Positions 8,325 through 15,626 of a stretch of 25,092 nucleotides of DNA are shown here, piece after piece. The position numbers and the translations under genes were made by a program. Each line of letters starts with the position of its first letter. Position 1 is the stretch's first letter. This DNA comes from an uncultured Collinsella sp. (GTDB lineage: Bacteria > Actinomycetota > Coriobacteriia > Coriobacteriales > Coriobacteriaceae): NCBI GenBank assembly GCA_902494245.1, contig CABUSR010000028.1, positions 1-25,092 on the forward strand. Reading direction: 5' to 3'. The notes beneath the pieces are model-generated. The model was not told where the DNA came from. It did no database searches and was given only the letters and a program-made list of their open reading frames with translations.

Positions 8325-9359
8325 TCACTCGACACCGTACAGTTGCTGCGCCGTACCGCCAAGCACAAGGTCGCTGTCTGTATCGCTCAGATTTGCAGCG
8401 CGAACGCAGGCGACACCCTCGGTGAGCCACTCGCGTTTAACGGGATAGCTCGTGCCAAAAACAATATGGTCTGCACCCAGCACGTCAACCGCGCAGGCGA
8501 GGAGTGTCTTGCCCCAAGGCTGGGCATGGGACATGTCGAAATAGATGTTGTTCTCGAGGCGCCTGGAAACGGTCTCGGTATCGACCTGAAAACGGCCAGA
8601 AGCATCAGGGCGCTTGGGACCATGAGGCAGCAGCATCTCCTTGAACGCAAAGTATGCGCCGCCGAGCATGGAGTGGACCATCTTGATATTGGGGTAGCGC
8701 TCAAAGAAATCACCAAAGATCTCTCGACCGATCGCCGTAGTTTGGTCGACGCAGCGGCCATAAGAGCGGCGAAGGTTGTCGTACGCGAGAAGCGACTCGT
8801 TCTCGACCGGCACGGGAACATGGTGCACGTAAACGGTGACATGGCGTTCGTTCAGGTGCTCGAAAAAGCTCGAGAAGACCTGATCGTCGAGATAGCGCTT
8901 GCCGTAGTGAGCGCAGAGCTGCACACCCGCAAAACCATCGTCGAGCCTGCGGTCGAGCTCCTCCAAATTCGCTTTGGTGCCAAAGGGCGGCACGGCGACA
9001 AGCGGAATCAGACGGCCATTTGACGCCTTCGCGTCAGCAGCCATACCGTCGTTGAAACGCCGGCACATCTCGAGCGACATCCACTCGTGGCAGCCGGGGA
9101 GCTTGAGGATCGCCTTGTCGACCCCCGCCTCATCCATATCGGCCAAGCGCTTCTCGAGGGTGTAGTCGCCCTCAATGTAGTTAAGACCCGGAGAACCGGC
9201 GGGCATCTCGATCACGATCTGTCGTTTGCCGGCGGAATTCATGGTCAGATAGCCTTCGGTGTCATAGGCGCGGGGTACCTCGGCCAAAAACTGTTCGCAG
9301 AGCGTCTCGTCATGAAAGATGCGCTCGTCGAACCAGTAGGAATTTGCATCGATAATCAT
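8325..9359 (-). CDS. Amidohydrolase-2/ACMSD-like protein with degenerate metal site
   Basis: A 344-residue TIM-barrel protein of the amidohydrolase-2 type (the family of aminocarboxymuconate semialdehyde decarboxylase). Barrel strands and family landmarks are visible: MIIDAN at the N-terminus, VYVHH (His179/180), MVHSMLGG (His229), and FGTSYP (301-306). The usual metal ligands are partly absent. The N-terminal HxH is N6-S-Y8, and the Asp of the usual GSDYP is Ser304. It may therefore work without metal, as is known for LigI of this superfamily, or have lost activity. Signals at the start are an AAGGCGG-like ribosome binding site and a promoter-like sequence upstream. It is the first gene of the PTS unit. 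Confidence 0.8.
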   Translation of the reverse strand: MIIDANSYWFDERIFHDETLCEQFLAEVPRAYDTEGYLTMNSAGKRQIVIEMPAGSPGLNYIEGDYTLEKRLADMDEAGVDKAILKLPGCHEWMSLEMCRRFNDGMAADAKASNGRLIPLVAVPPFGTKANLEELDRRLDDGFAGVQLCAHYGKRYLDDQVFSSFFEHLNERHVTVYVHHVPVPVENESLLAYDNLRRSYGRCVDQTTAIGREIFGDFFERYPNIKMVHSMLGGAYFAFKEMLLPHGPKRPDASGRFQVDTETVSRRLENNIYFDMSHAQPWGKTLLACAVDVLGADHIVFGTSYPVKREWLTEGVACVRAANLSDTDSDLVLGGTAQQLYGVE

Positions 9360-9391
9360 TGGTTGGAACCGCCTTTCATCTTGTTGAAAAC

Positions 9392-9421
9392 ATTCTAGAA
9401 AAGCAGGTACCCGGACATCAA
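9392..9421 (-). promoter_or_regulatory. Promoter of the amidohydrolase-ceramidase-PTS unit
   Basis: On the minus strand, TTGATG (9416-9421) and TAGAAT (9392-9397) are separated by 18 bases, close to a sigma70 promoter. The distance to the ATG at 9359 leaves a leader of about 25 bases. Confidence 0.55.
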
Positions 9422-9457
9422 TTCCAGCTTAAGCCCACTGTATTCCATTTTGGAATA
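9421..9457. promoter_or_regulatory. TGGAAT operator array
   Basis: A perfect inverted repeat TATTCCA-TTT-TGGAATA (9441-9457) lies about 20 bases upstream of the -35 box. A third ATTCCA half-site (9421-9426) touches the -35 and repeats at 21 bases, two helical turns. Spacing and phase suggest an activator or repressor site for the PTS unit. The binding protein is not known, and no regulator gene is inside the unit. Confidence 0.5.
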
Positions 9458-9527
9458 GAACTAGCCGCTCACGCGCGAACCTCGCCCGCTCAACGAGACA
9501 AGCGCTAACAGCACGGGCTTAGACAGA

Positions 9528-9564
9528 AAACGGTCGGCCCGCATCCGTTGCGGGCCGACCGTTT
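9528..9564 (-). terminator. Terminator of the HTH-aminotransferase gene
   Basis: A perfect 16-bp stem (9528-9543 with 9549-9564) and a 5-base loop lie 21 bases after the stop codon. On the minus strand it is followed by TTTTCTGTCT. This is a strong intrinsic terminator. Confidence 0.88.
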
Positions 9565-9585
9565 CATTACAGGCTACCCTTGCCG

Positions 9586-11106
9586 TTACGCCTGGCGGTA
9601 ATGATCGAAGAAGTCGGCGAGGTCTTCGAGGGACTCTTTGAGTACTTCCATGCGCGGCAGGTACACGATGCGGAAGTGGTCGGGCTCAGCCCAGTTGAAG
9701 CCGCCGCCGCGCGTGATCAGGATCTTCTTCTCGTGCAGCAGGTCGAGGGCAAACTGCTCGTCATCGGTGATGTTGAACTTCTTCACATCCATCTTGGGGA
9801 AGATGTAGAACGCCGCGCGCGGCTTAACCACCGAGATGCCGTCAATCTTGTTGAGCGCCTCATACACAAAGTTGCGCTGCTCGTAGACACGGCCGCCGGG
9901 ACGGATGTAGTCGTTAACGGACTGATGACCACCGAGTGCCGTCTGAACGATCGACTGAGCCGGCACGTTGGAGCACAGGCGCATGTTGGAGAGCATGTTG
10001 ATACCCATGATGAAGTCGCTCATGCAGCGCTGGTTGCCCGAAAGCACCATCCAGCCAATACGATAGCCCGCAATCATGTGCGACTTGGAAAGGCCACTAA
10101 AGGTAACGCAGGGCAGGTCGGGGGCGAGCGAGGCAATCGAGACGTGCTCGTAGCCGTCCATGCACAGGCGGTCGTAAATCTCGTCTGCAAAAATCATGAG
10201 CTGGTGCCTGCGCGCAACCTCAACGATGCCCTCGAGCACCTCACGCGGGTAAACGGAGCCCGTGGGGTTGTTAGGGTTGATGATGACGAGGGCTTTGGTC
10301 GCACTCGTGATCTTGGACTCCATATCCTCCAGGTCGGGATACCAATCCGCCTGCTCGTCGCACAGGTAGTGCACAGGATGGCCGCCGGCAAGGGTCGCGC
10401 ACGCCGTCCACAGCGGGTAGTCGGGGCTGGGGATCAGAATCTCATCGCCGTTGTCGAGCAGCGCGTTCATCGAAAGCTGAATGAGCTCGGACACGCCGTT
10501 GCCCGTGTAGATATGCTCCATCTGAACGTTGGGCAGGCCCTTGATCTGCGAATACTGCATGATCGCCTTGCGCGCGGAGAACAGGCCGCGCGAGTTGGAA
10601 TAGCCTTCGCAGTCGGGCAGCTGCTGGCGCATGTCCTTGATGACCTCATCGGGCGTGCGGAAACCGAAGGGCGCCGGGTTGCCGATATTGAGCTTGAGGA
10701 TGCGCTCGCCCTCGTCCTCCATACGGGCGGCCTCGTCGACGACGGGGCCGCGAACGTCATACAGGACGTTATCGAGCTTGGTGGATTTAGAAAAAGTGCG
10801 CATGGTGGTGCTCCTTGCAATTTGAGCTGAGGGATGGGGTTCGGGCTTGGAATCGTTGCGGGGTGATGATGCCTCGCCTTGATCGGCGTCGCCGGCAAGC
10901 AGCCAGGTAACATCGACCTCCAAAATACGGGCGAGCAGCTCAGCCACATCGCGCCGCGGGGTCGTCTTGCCGCTCACATATTGGCTCATCTGACTCTTGC
11001 CGAGTTTTTTGCCGAGCATCTCCGATGCGCGGATTACGTCCGACTGGCGAACGTCGCGATCGGACATAGTCTGTCGCAGGCGATCGCTAAACGTCTCTTG
11101 GGCCAC
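9586..11106 (-). CDS. alaA: XRE-type HTH fused to AlaA-type aminotransferase
   Basis: A 506-residue fusion. Residues about 6-75 form a Cro/CI-type helix-turn-helix (SQMSQYVSGKTTP region), 76-101 a Ser/Pro-rich linker, and 102-506 a complete class-I PLP aminotransferase close to E. coli AlaA, the glutamate-pyruvate aminotransferase. Visible hallmarks are LNIGNPAPFGF, NPNNPTG (277-283), ADEIYD, and the PLP lysine in SGLSKSH (Lys341). The start is taken as GTG 11106 because AAGGAGG lies 5 bases before it. An upstream GTG at 11145 has no ribosome binding site and overlaps the promoter. Codon 102 is an ATG with its own AAGGAG, and starting there gives a 405-residue AlaA. The fusion suggests an enzyme that also controls transcription, as MocR/PdxR proteins do with a GntR head. 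A repeat array overlaps its promoter. Confidence 0.9.
   Translation of the reverse strand: MAQETFSDRLRQTMSDRDVRQSDVIRASEMLGKKLGKSQMSQYVSGKTTPRRDVAELLARILEVDVTWLLAGDADQGEASSPRNDSKPEPHPSAQIARSTTMRTFSKSTKLDNVLYDVRGPVVDEAARMEDEGERILKLNIGNPAPFGFRTPDEVIKDMRQQLPDCEGYSNSRGLFSARKAIMQYSQIKGLPNVQMEHIYTGNGVSELIQLSMNALLDNGDEILIPSPDYPLWTACATLAGGHPVHYLCDEQADWYPDLEDMESKITSATKALVIINPNNPTGSVYPREVLEGIVEVARRHQLMIFADEIYDRLCMDGYEHVSIASLAPDLPCVTFSGLSKSHMIAGYRIGWMVLSGNQRCMSDFIMGINMLSNMRLCSNVPAQSIVQTALGGHQSVNDYIRPGGRVYEQRNFVYEALNKIDGISVVKPRAAFYIFPKMDVKKFNITDDEQFALDLLHEKKILITRGGGFNWAEPDHFRIVYLPRMEVLKESLEDLADFFDHYRQA
10801..10816 (-). promoter_or_regulatory. Internal ribosome binding site and start for free AlaA
   Basis: Within the linker, AAGGAG (10811-10816 on the minus strand) is followed after 7 bases by an in-frame ATG (10801-10803), codon 102 of the fusion. 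The product would be MRTFSKSTKLDNV..., 405 residues, aligned with the natural N-terminus of E. coli AlaA. This suggests a second translation product without the DNA-binding domain. It is seen in sequence; use of the site is inferred. Confidence 0.55.
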
Positions 11107-11127
11107 CAGAACCTCCTTGCTGGCAAA

Positions 11128-11166
11128 GTTCAATTTATAGAACACGAATTGAACCTGAGTTCAATT
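11128..11166 (-). promoter_or_regulatory. Promoter and operator repeats of HTH-alaA gene
   Basis: A perfect 8-bp inverted repeat AATTGAAC-N4-GTTCAATT spans 11147-11166, and a third GTTCAATT half-site lies at 11128-11135, 31 bases from its twin. On the minus strand, TTGAAC within the repeat can be the -35, and TATAAA (11134-11139) the -10, with a long 19-base spacer. The leader is then about 20 bases and contains AAGGAGG. An operator over the promoter fits autoregulation by the XRE head of the same gene. Confidence 0.6.
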
Positions 11167-11220
11167 TATGCAGCAGTATAGCGCGGCGCATTATCCGAAA
11201 GATCAATTTCACAAGAAAAT

Positions 11221-11262
11221 GTACCGAGCCCTGAGAATTGTCCCAAAGTGGACAACAGGTAC
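11221..11262. repeat. Nested inverted repeat after LysR gene
   Basis: TTGTCC-N6-GGACAA (11238-11255) sits inside a GTACC...GGTAC pair (11221-11225 and 11258-11262), just past the stop codon of the minus-strand LysR gene. It could be a weak 3' hairpin or a binding site. There is no T-tract, so a terminator call is not safe. Confidence 0.3.
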
Positions 11263-11268
11263 GCGCTT

Positions 11269-12126
11269 TTAGAGATATTCAAGGAAGCGAGCCGCCGCGA
11301 GCGAAACGTCGGCGGTGCGGTATATGGCGTTGATCTGCCGATGAGGATGTCCCTCGAGCGGGCGCACGGCAACATCGAACTGGCAGCGGCGCAAGATGAG
11401 CGCGGGAAGAATGCTCACGCCCAGGCCGTCCTCGACCATGGCCATAATCGCATAGTCATCCCAGGTCGACAGCTTGGAGCGCACCGTCAGCCCCGCCCGA
11501 CGGAACAGCGGCGTAATCTCGTCGTCGCTACCACGTTCCAGCAGAATAAACTGCTCGTTGGCCAAATCGGCAAGGGAAACGACCTCCGCGGTGGCAAGCG
11601 AGGAGCCCGCTGGCACCACGGCCATCAGCTCGTCTTGTATCAACGGCCGCGACGCCATGCCGGCGCCGCGTGGCTCGCGCGGAATAAAGCCCAGGTCGCA
11701 GCGGCCTTCCGCCACCCATTGCTCAATCTCGGAGTAATCACCCATCAGCAGCTCGTAATCGACATCCGGGTAATCGGCGCGAAACCGCGCGATCACCGGC
11801 GGCAGTACATGGGTCGCCACACTCGAAAACGTACCGATACAGATCTTGCCACGCATGAGCCCTCGCATCTCGTCCACGCGTCGCTGCAGGCGGCCAAACT
11901 CTTCGCATAACGCCTCGACTGCCGGCATGACCTGCCGCCCGTCGGCAGAAAGCACTACGCCCTCGCGACTGCGGTCGAGCACCTTAAAGCCCCAATCGGC
12001 CTCAAGATCGGCCACCATGCGGCTCACGCCCGGCTGCGAATAGCTCAGCCGCTCGGCGGCGCGCGTAAAGCTGCCGGCACGCACCGTCTCGAGCAGCACT
12101 TGCATCTTTTGGATATTGGTCTCCAC
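11269..12126 (-). CDS. LysR-family regulator, divergent from EamA transporter
   Basis: A 285-residue LysR protein. The winged helix at residues about 4-65 contains GSFTRAAERLSYSQPGVSRMVADLEADWGFKVLDRS. The effector domain follows from about 85 (KICIGTFSSVATHVLPPVIARF). The GTG at 12126 is preferred because GGTGGGG lies about 6 bases upstream and the product starts METNIQKMQVLLETV, like other family members. An ATG at 12147, in frame and 7 codons earlier, has no ribosome binding site. It is divergent from the EamA gene at 12245, the classical arrangement in which the regulator controls its neighbour. TATAAT at 12172-12177 on the minus strand is a good -10. Confidence 0.85.
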   Translation of the reverse strand: METNIQKMQVLLETVRAGSFTRAAERLSYSQPGVSRMVADLEADWGFKVLDRSREGVVLSADGRQVMPAVEALCEEFGRLQRRVDEMRGLMRGKICIGTFSSVATHVLPPVIARFRADYPDVDYELLMGDYSEIEQWVAEGRCDLGFIPREPRGAGMASRPLIQDELMAVVPAGSSLATAEVVSLADLANEQFILLERGSDDEITPLFRRAGLTVRSKLSTWDDYAIMAMVEDGLGVSILPALILRRCQFDVAVRPLEGHPHRQINAIYRTADVSLAAARFLEYL

Positions 12127-12171
12127 GGCACGTCCCCACCCTTGCATGAGTTTTTGTCATGTTTGCCATGC

Positions 12172-12221
12172 ATTATATTCGCTTTTCTTCTAAAGCCAGT
12201 TCACCCATAGTGAACATGTTC
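12172..12221. promoter_or_regulatory. LysR/EamA divergent control region
   Basis: The gap between the two genes has a perfect minus-strand TATAAT (12172-12177), an inverted repeat GTTCAC-N5-GTGAAC (12199-12215), and an overlapping 10-bp palindrome GAACATGTTC (12212-12221). Three GTTC/GAAC half-sites in phase look like a LysR binding region. No clear -35 was found, as is usual for LysR-activated promoters. Confidence 0.45.
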
Positions 12222-12244
12222 GGATATAGAGGGGATGTCAGCGC

Positions 12245-13156
12245 ATGAACAACGGACTGTTTACGTACTTAGCAGCATTGCTATTGTTTGGCTCTAACGG
12301 CATCATCGCCGCCGCCATCGCGCTGCCGAGCTCCGATATCGTGCTCCTGCGCACGTTTTTGGGCGCCCTCTCGCTTGTCACCATCCTCGCCATCACCCAA
12401 CACCATAAACTGCAGGCGCCATCTCGTCCCCGCGAAGCCGCAGCACTCCTTCTCTCGGGAGCCGCGCTGGGTGCCAGCTGGATTTTTCTGTTCCGTGCCT
12501 ACCAGACGATCGGCGTCGGCGTATCCTCGCTGCTGTACTACTGCGGCCCCATCATTGTCATGGCGCTCTCCCCGCTCATCTTTGGCGAAAAGCTGACCGG
12601 CGGCAAAATCGCCGGCTTTATCGCCGTTGCTTGCGGTGCTTTTCTCATTGCAGCGCAAGGTCTAGGCGGCAATATGCCCATTGCGGGTATCGCCTGCGGC
12701 ATCGCCTCGGCATTTTGCTATGCACTGATGGTCATCGCCAGCAAGGGTGCGCCGCACATCGAGGGTCTCGAGAACTCCACGCTCCAGGTGAGTGCCGCCT
12801 TTGTAACCGCGTTGATCCTTACGCTCTTCACGCAAGGTGTCCCCTCGTTCCTCTCCCCCAGCATTGCCGCCGGCATCGATTGGCGCGCCGTTGCCATGCT
12901 CGGCATTGTCAACACCGGCATTGGTTGCCTGCTCTACTTTAGCGCCGTCGCCAAACTGCCCGTGCAGACCGTCGCCGTCGTCGGCTACCTTGAGCCGCTT
13001 TCGGCCGTCGTGTTCTCGGCCGTCCTTTTGGGCGAAACCATAACACCGGTCCGCCTGATGGGCGCCGCGTTTATCATCGGCGGCGCGATTTTTTGCGAAC
13101 TCGCCGGCAAACGCGCAAACACCAAGGCTGACATCGCCCAGACAGCACGTGCTTAA
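12245..13156 (+). CDS. EamA/DMT-family transporter
   Basis: A 303-residue membrane protein with about ten hydrophobic segments and two EamA repeats (about 1-140 and 145-290). Conserved points are FGSNGIIAAAIALPSSDIVLLR, PIIVMALSPLIFGEKLT at the end of repeat 1, and GYLEPLSAVVFSAVLLGETITP at the end of repeat 2. This family moves small metabolites such as amino acids or sugars across the cytoplasmic membrane, usually outward. The substrate is not readable here. AGGGG lies about 11 bases before the ATG. It is divergent from a LysR gene that probably controls it. A hairpin follows at 13191-13214. Confidence 0.88.
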   Translation: MNNGLFTYLAALLLFGSNGIIAAAIALPSSDIVLLRTFLGALSLVTILAITQHHKLQAPSRPREAAALLLSGAALGASWIFLFRAYQTIGVGVSSLLYYCGPIIVMALSPLIFGEKLTGGKIAGFIAVACGAFLIAAQGLGGNMPIAGIACGIASAFCYALMVIASKGAPHIEGLENSTLQVSAAFVTALILTLFTQGVPSFLSPSIAAGIDWRAVAMLGIVNTGIGCLLYFSAVAKLPVQTVAVVGYLEPLSAVVFSAVLLGETITPVRLMGAAFIIGGAIFCELAGKRANTKADIAQTARA

Positions 13157-13190
13157 TAGCCCCTGCTCTGAAATACTACCTGCATACATG

Positions 13191-13214
13191 AATAATCCCC
13201 AGATGGGGATTATT
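13191..13214 (+). terminator. Hairpin after EamA gene
   Basis: A perfect 10-bp stem AATAATCCCC / GGGGATTATT with loop AGAT lies 34 bases after the EamA stop codon. The 3' arm ends in ATTATTG, then GTCTAA, a poor T-tract. It probably marks the transcript end. Between this and the kup gene, a TTATATATGTATAAA stretch (about 13246-13260) is a possible -10 region for kup. Confidence 0.55.
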
Positions 13215-13297
13215 GTCTAAAACACCCCGATGTGCCAAACTGCTCTTATATATGTATAAAGATGGCATAAAGGTCTACTGCTCGTGGCAGAGGCCAG

Positions 13298-15547
13298 ATG
13301 TCCAAGGGAGTCCACGTGGCACACAACAAGCTGGAGGCAAGCCTCCAAGACCAGCGTAGTCAAGGCGGGCATGGAGCCATTCCCCTCTCCGCTGGCATGC
13401 TGCTCGTTACGCTCGGCGTCGTCTACGGTGACATCGGCACGAGCCCCATGTACACCATGAAATCAATTGTCGCCAACAACGGCGGCATCGGCACCGTCAG
13501 TGAGGACATGATCCTGGGCGCGCTCTCGCTCGTTATCTGGACCATGACGCTCGTGACCACGGTCAAGTACGTGGTAATCGCCATGAAGGCCGACAACCAC
13601 AACGAAGGCGGCATCTTCGCGCTGTTCAGCCTCGTTCGCAAGGTGGCGCCGTGGCTGATTCTCCCCGCCATGATCGGCGGTGCGGCACTGCTTGCCGACG
13701 GCATCCTCACCCCCGCCGTCACGGTTACCACGGCCATCGAGGGTCTGCGCACCATAGAATGGGGCCATGCGCTGCTGGGCGACGGCCAGACCAACGTCAT
13801 CATCATTACCATCATCATTATCTGCGGTCTGTTTGCCATGCAGCGCGCCGGCACCTCGTCAATCGGCAAACTGTTCGGCCCGCTTATGACGCTATGGTTC
13901 CTGTTCCTGGCGGGCGCCGGTCTGTTCAACATGCTCGGCAACCTGTCCATCTTGCGCGCACTCAACCCCATCCGCGGCATCATGTTCCTGTTCTCGCCCA
14001 TCAACCACTCGGGCATCATGGTGCTCGGCTTTGTCTTTCTGTCGACGACCGGCGCCGAGGCGCTCTATTCGGACATGGGTCACGTGGGCAAGGCTAACAT
14101 TTACGCATCCTGGCCGTTCGTAAAGGCAGCGCTCATCCTTAACTATCTGGGTCAGGGCGCTTGGCTGCTCGCCAACAACTCCAATCCCCAGATGCTCGCG
14201 ATGGACATCGTCAACCCGTTCTACATGATGCTTCCCGAGCCCCTGCGCCCCTTTGCCATCGTGCTTTCAGCCGTGGCGGCCATCATCGCCTCGCAGGCGC
14301 TCATCACCGGCTCGTTCTCGCTGGTATCCGAGGCCACGCGTCTCAATCTTATGCCGCATCTGCGCATCCACTACCCCAGCGACACCAAGGGCCAGCTCTA
14401 TATTCCGCTCGTCAACAACATCATGTGGGTCGGCTGCATCTTCATCGTGCTGCTATTCCAGAACTCTGAGCGCATGGAAAGCGCCTATGGCCTCGCCATC
14501 ACCGTGACCATGCTCATGACCACCACACTGCTGACGAGCTATATCGCCGGCATCCTCAAGCACAAGCTGGGTGCTTGCGTCTTCGCCCTGCTCTTTGGTG
14601 CCATTGAGCTGTGCTTCTTCGCTTCGTGCCTCACCATGTTCTTTGACGGCGGCTACGTCATGATCTTCCTGGCCGCGCTGCTGTTCGGCCTTATGTATGT
14701 GTGGCGCCGCGGCACCGCCATCGAGCGCACGCAAACGATCCTGCTGCCCGTCTCCAAGTACATCGACCAGCTCAATCGCCTGCGCAATGACGAGACCTAT
14801 CCCGTGCTCGCTGACAATCTGGTATTTCTCACCAACAGCCCCGACCCGCTCACGCTCGATCGCGACGTGCTCTATTCCATCCTGGACAAGCACCCCAAGC
14901 GCGCCAAGGCATATTGGTTCATTAACGTGCATGTTACCGACGAGCCCTATACGCACGAGTATTCCGTTGAGACCTTTGGCACAGACTTCCTGTTCCGCGT
15001 GCGCTTGGACCTGGGCTTTAAGGTCAATCAGCGCATCAACGCCTACCTGCGCCAGATCGTCGGCGACTTGATGGCATCGGGCGAGCTGCCGCCGCAACAT
15101 CACACCTACTCCATCTACGAGACGCGTGGCAACGTGGGTGACTTCCGCTTTTGCATGCTGCGCAAGATGCTTGCCCCCGAAACGGACATCAACCGCAATG
15201 ACCACCGCGTGATGGCCATCAAGTACGCCGTCCGCCGCGCCTGTGGAAGCCCAGCACGCTGGTACGGTCTTGAGAACTCGGCCATCATCATCGAGTACGT
15301 GCCGCTGTTTGCCCGCATGCGCCCGGCCGTTAAGCTCGTGCGCACCCAGGTGCCGCTCGAGGTTCAGATCGAAGAGGCCGAGGAAATGGAAGTCGACATC
15401 TTCTCGGACGACTTGGTCAACGGCAACGAGGCCGGTAGGGACATGAACATCGATCCCACCGAGCTGCTCGAGAGCGTCGCCGATACGCCCGAACAGCAAC
15501 AGCTCGACGGCCTCGAGAGTGAACAACTCAACGACGCCAACTTCTAG
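13298..15547 (+). CDS. kup: Kup (KUP/HAK/KT) potassium transporter
   Basis: A 749-residue potassium uptake protein of the cytoplasmic membrane, driven by proton symport in characterised members. The family signature GVVYGDIGTSPMYT lies at residues 40-53. About 12 membrane segments follow to near residue 475, with TTGAEALYSDMGHVG and NNSNPQMLAMDIVNPFYMMLPE typical of the family. The rest is a hydrophilic cytoplasmic domain. The C-terminal 60 residues are acidic and unlike other members, so probably disordered. The start is uncertain: ATG at 13298 has a GAGG only 4 bases away, while an in-frame GTG at 13316 has AAGGGAG 5 bases before it (743 residues). It is a single gene ending at a strong terminator. 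Confidence 0.93.
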   Translation: MSKGVHVAHNKLEASLQDQRSQGGHGAIPLSAGMLLVTLGVVYGDIGTSPMYTMKSIVANNGGIGTVSEDMILGALSLVIWTMTLVTTVKYVVIAMKADNHNEGGIFALFSLVRKVAPWLILPAMIGGAALLADGILTPAVTVTTAIEGLRTIEWGHALLGDGQTNVIIITIIIICGLFAMQRAGTSSIGKLFGPLMTLWFLFLAGAGLFNMLGNLSILRALNPIRGIMFLFSPINHSGIMVLGFVFLSTTGAEALYSDMGHVGKANIYASWPFVKAALILNYLGQGAWLLANNSNPQMLAMDIVNPFYMMLPEPLRPFAIVLSAVAAIIASQALITGSFSLVSEATRLNLMPHLRIHYPSDTKGQLYIPLVNNIMWVGCIFIVLLFQNSERMESAYGLAITVTMLMTTTLLTSYIAGILKHKLGACVFALLFGAIELCFFASCLTMFFDGGYVMIFLAALLFGLMYVWRRGTAIERTQTILLPVSKYIDQLNRLRNDETYPVLADNLVFLTNSPDPLTLDRDVLYSILDKHPKRAKAYWFINVHVTDEPYTHEYSVETFGTDFLFRVRLDLGFKVNQRINAYLRQIVGDLMASGELPPQHHTYSIYETRGNVGDFRFCMLRKMLAPETDINRNDHRVMAIKYAVRRACGSPARWYGLENSAIIIEYVPLFARMRPAVKLVRTQVPLEVQIEEAEEMEVDIFSDDLVNGNEAGRDMNIDPTELLESVADTPEQQQLDGLESEQLNDANF

Positions 15548-15568
15548 CGACGTCACAAATCAACGACA

Positions 15569-15602
15569 GCGGCCCTGCACCTCACGGGAGATGCAGGGCC
15601 GC
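15569..15602 (+). terminator. Terminator of kup
   Basis: A 15-bp stem (15569-15583 with 15588-15602), one mismatch, loop ACGG, followed by TTT. It lies 21 bases after the kup stop codon and also sits at the 3' end of the convergent bile salt hydrolase gene. Confidence 0.8.
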
Positions 15603-15626
15603 TTTGCATTGCGGTAAAGCTATCGG

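Noticed and set aside
9580..10830. 416-codon plus-strand open frame
   Set aside because: It is fully antisense to the AlaA domain, whose protein matches a known family end to end; the antisense frame shows no family motifs.
13157..13297. c-di-AMP (ydaO-type) riboswitch before kup
   Set aside because: The gap of about 140 bases holds only a simple hairpin and an A/T-rich promoter-like stretch; no ydaO core was seen.
14453..15556. 367-codon minus-strand open frame within kup
   Set aside because: It is antisense to the cytoplasmic part of Kup, His/Val/Asp-rich, and without any recognisable domain.
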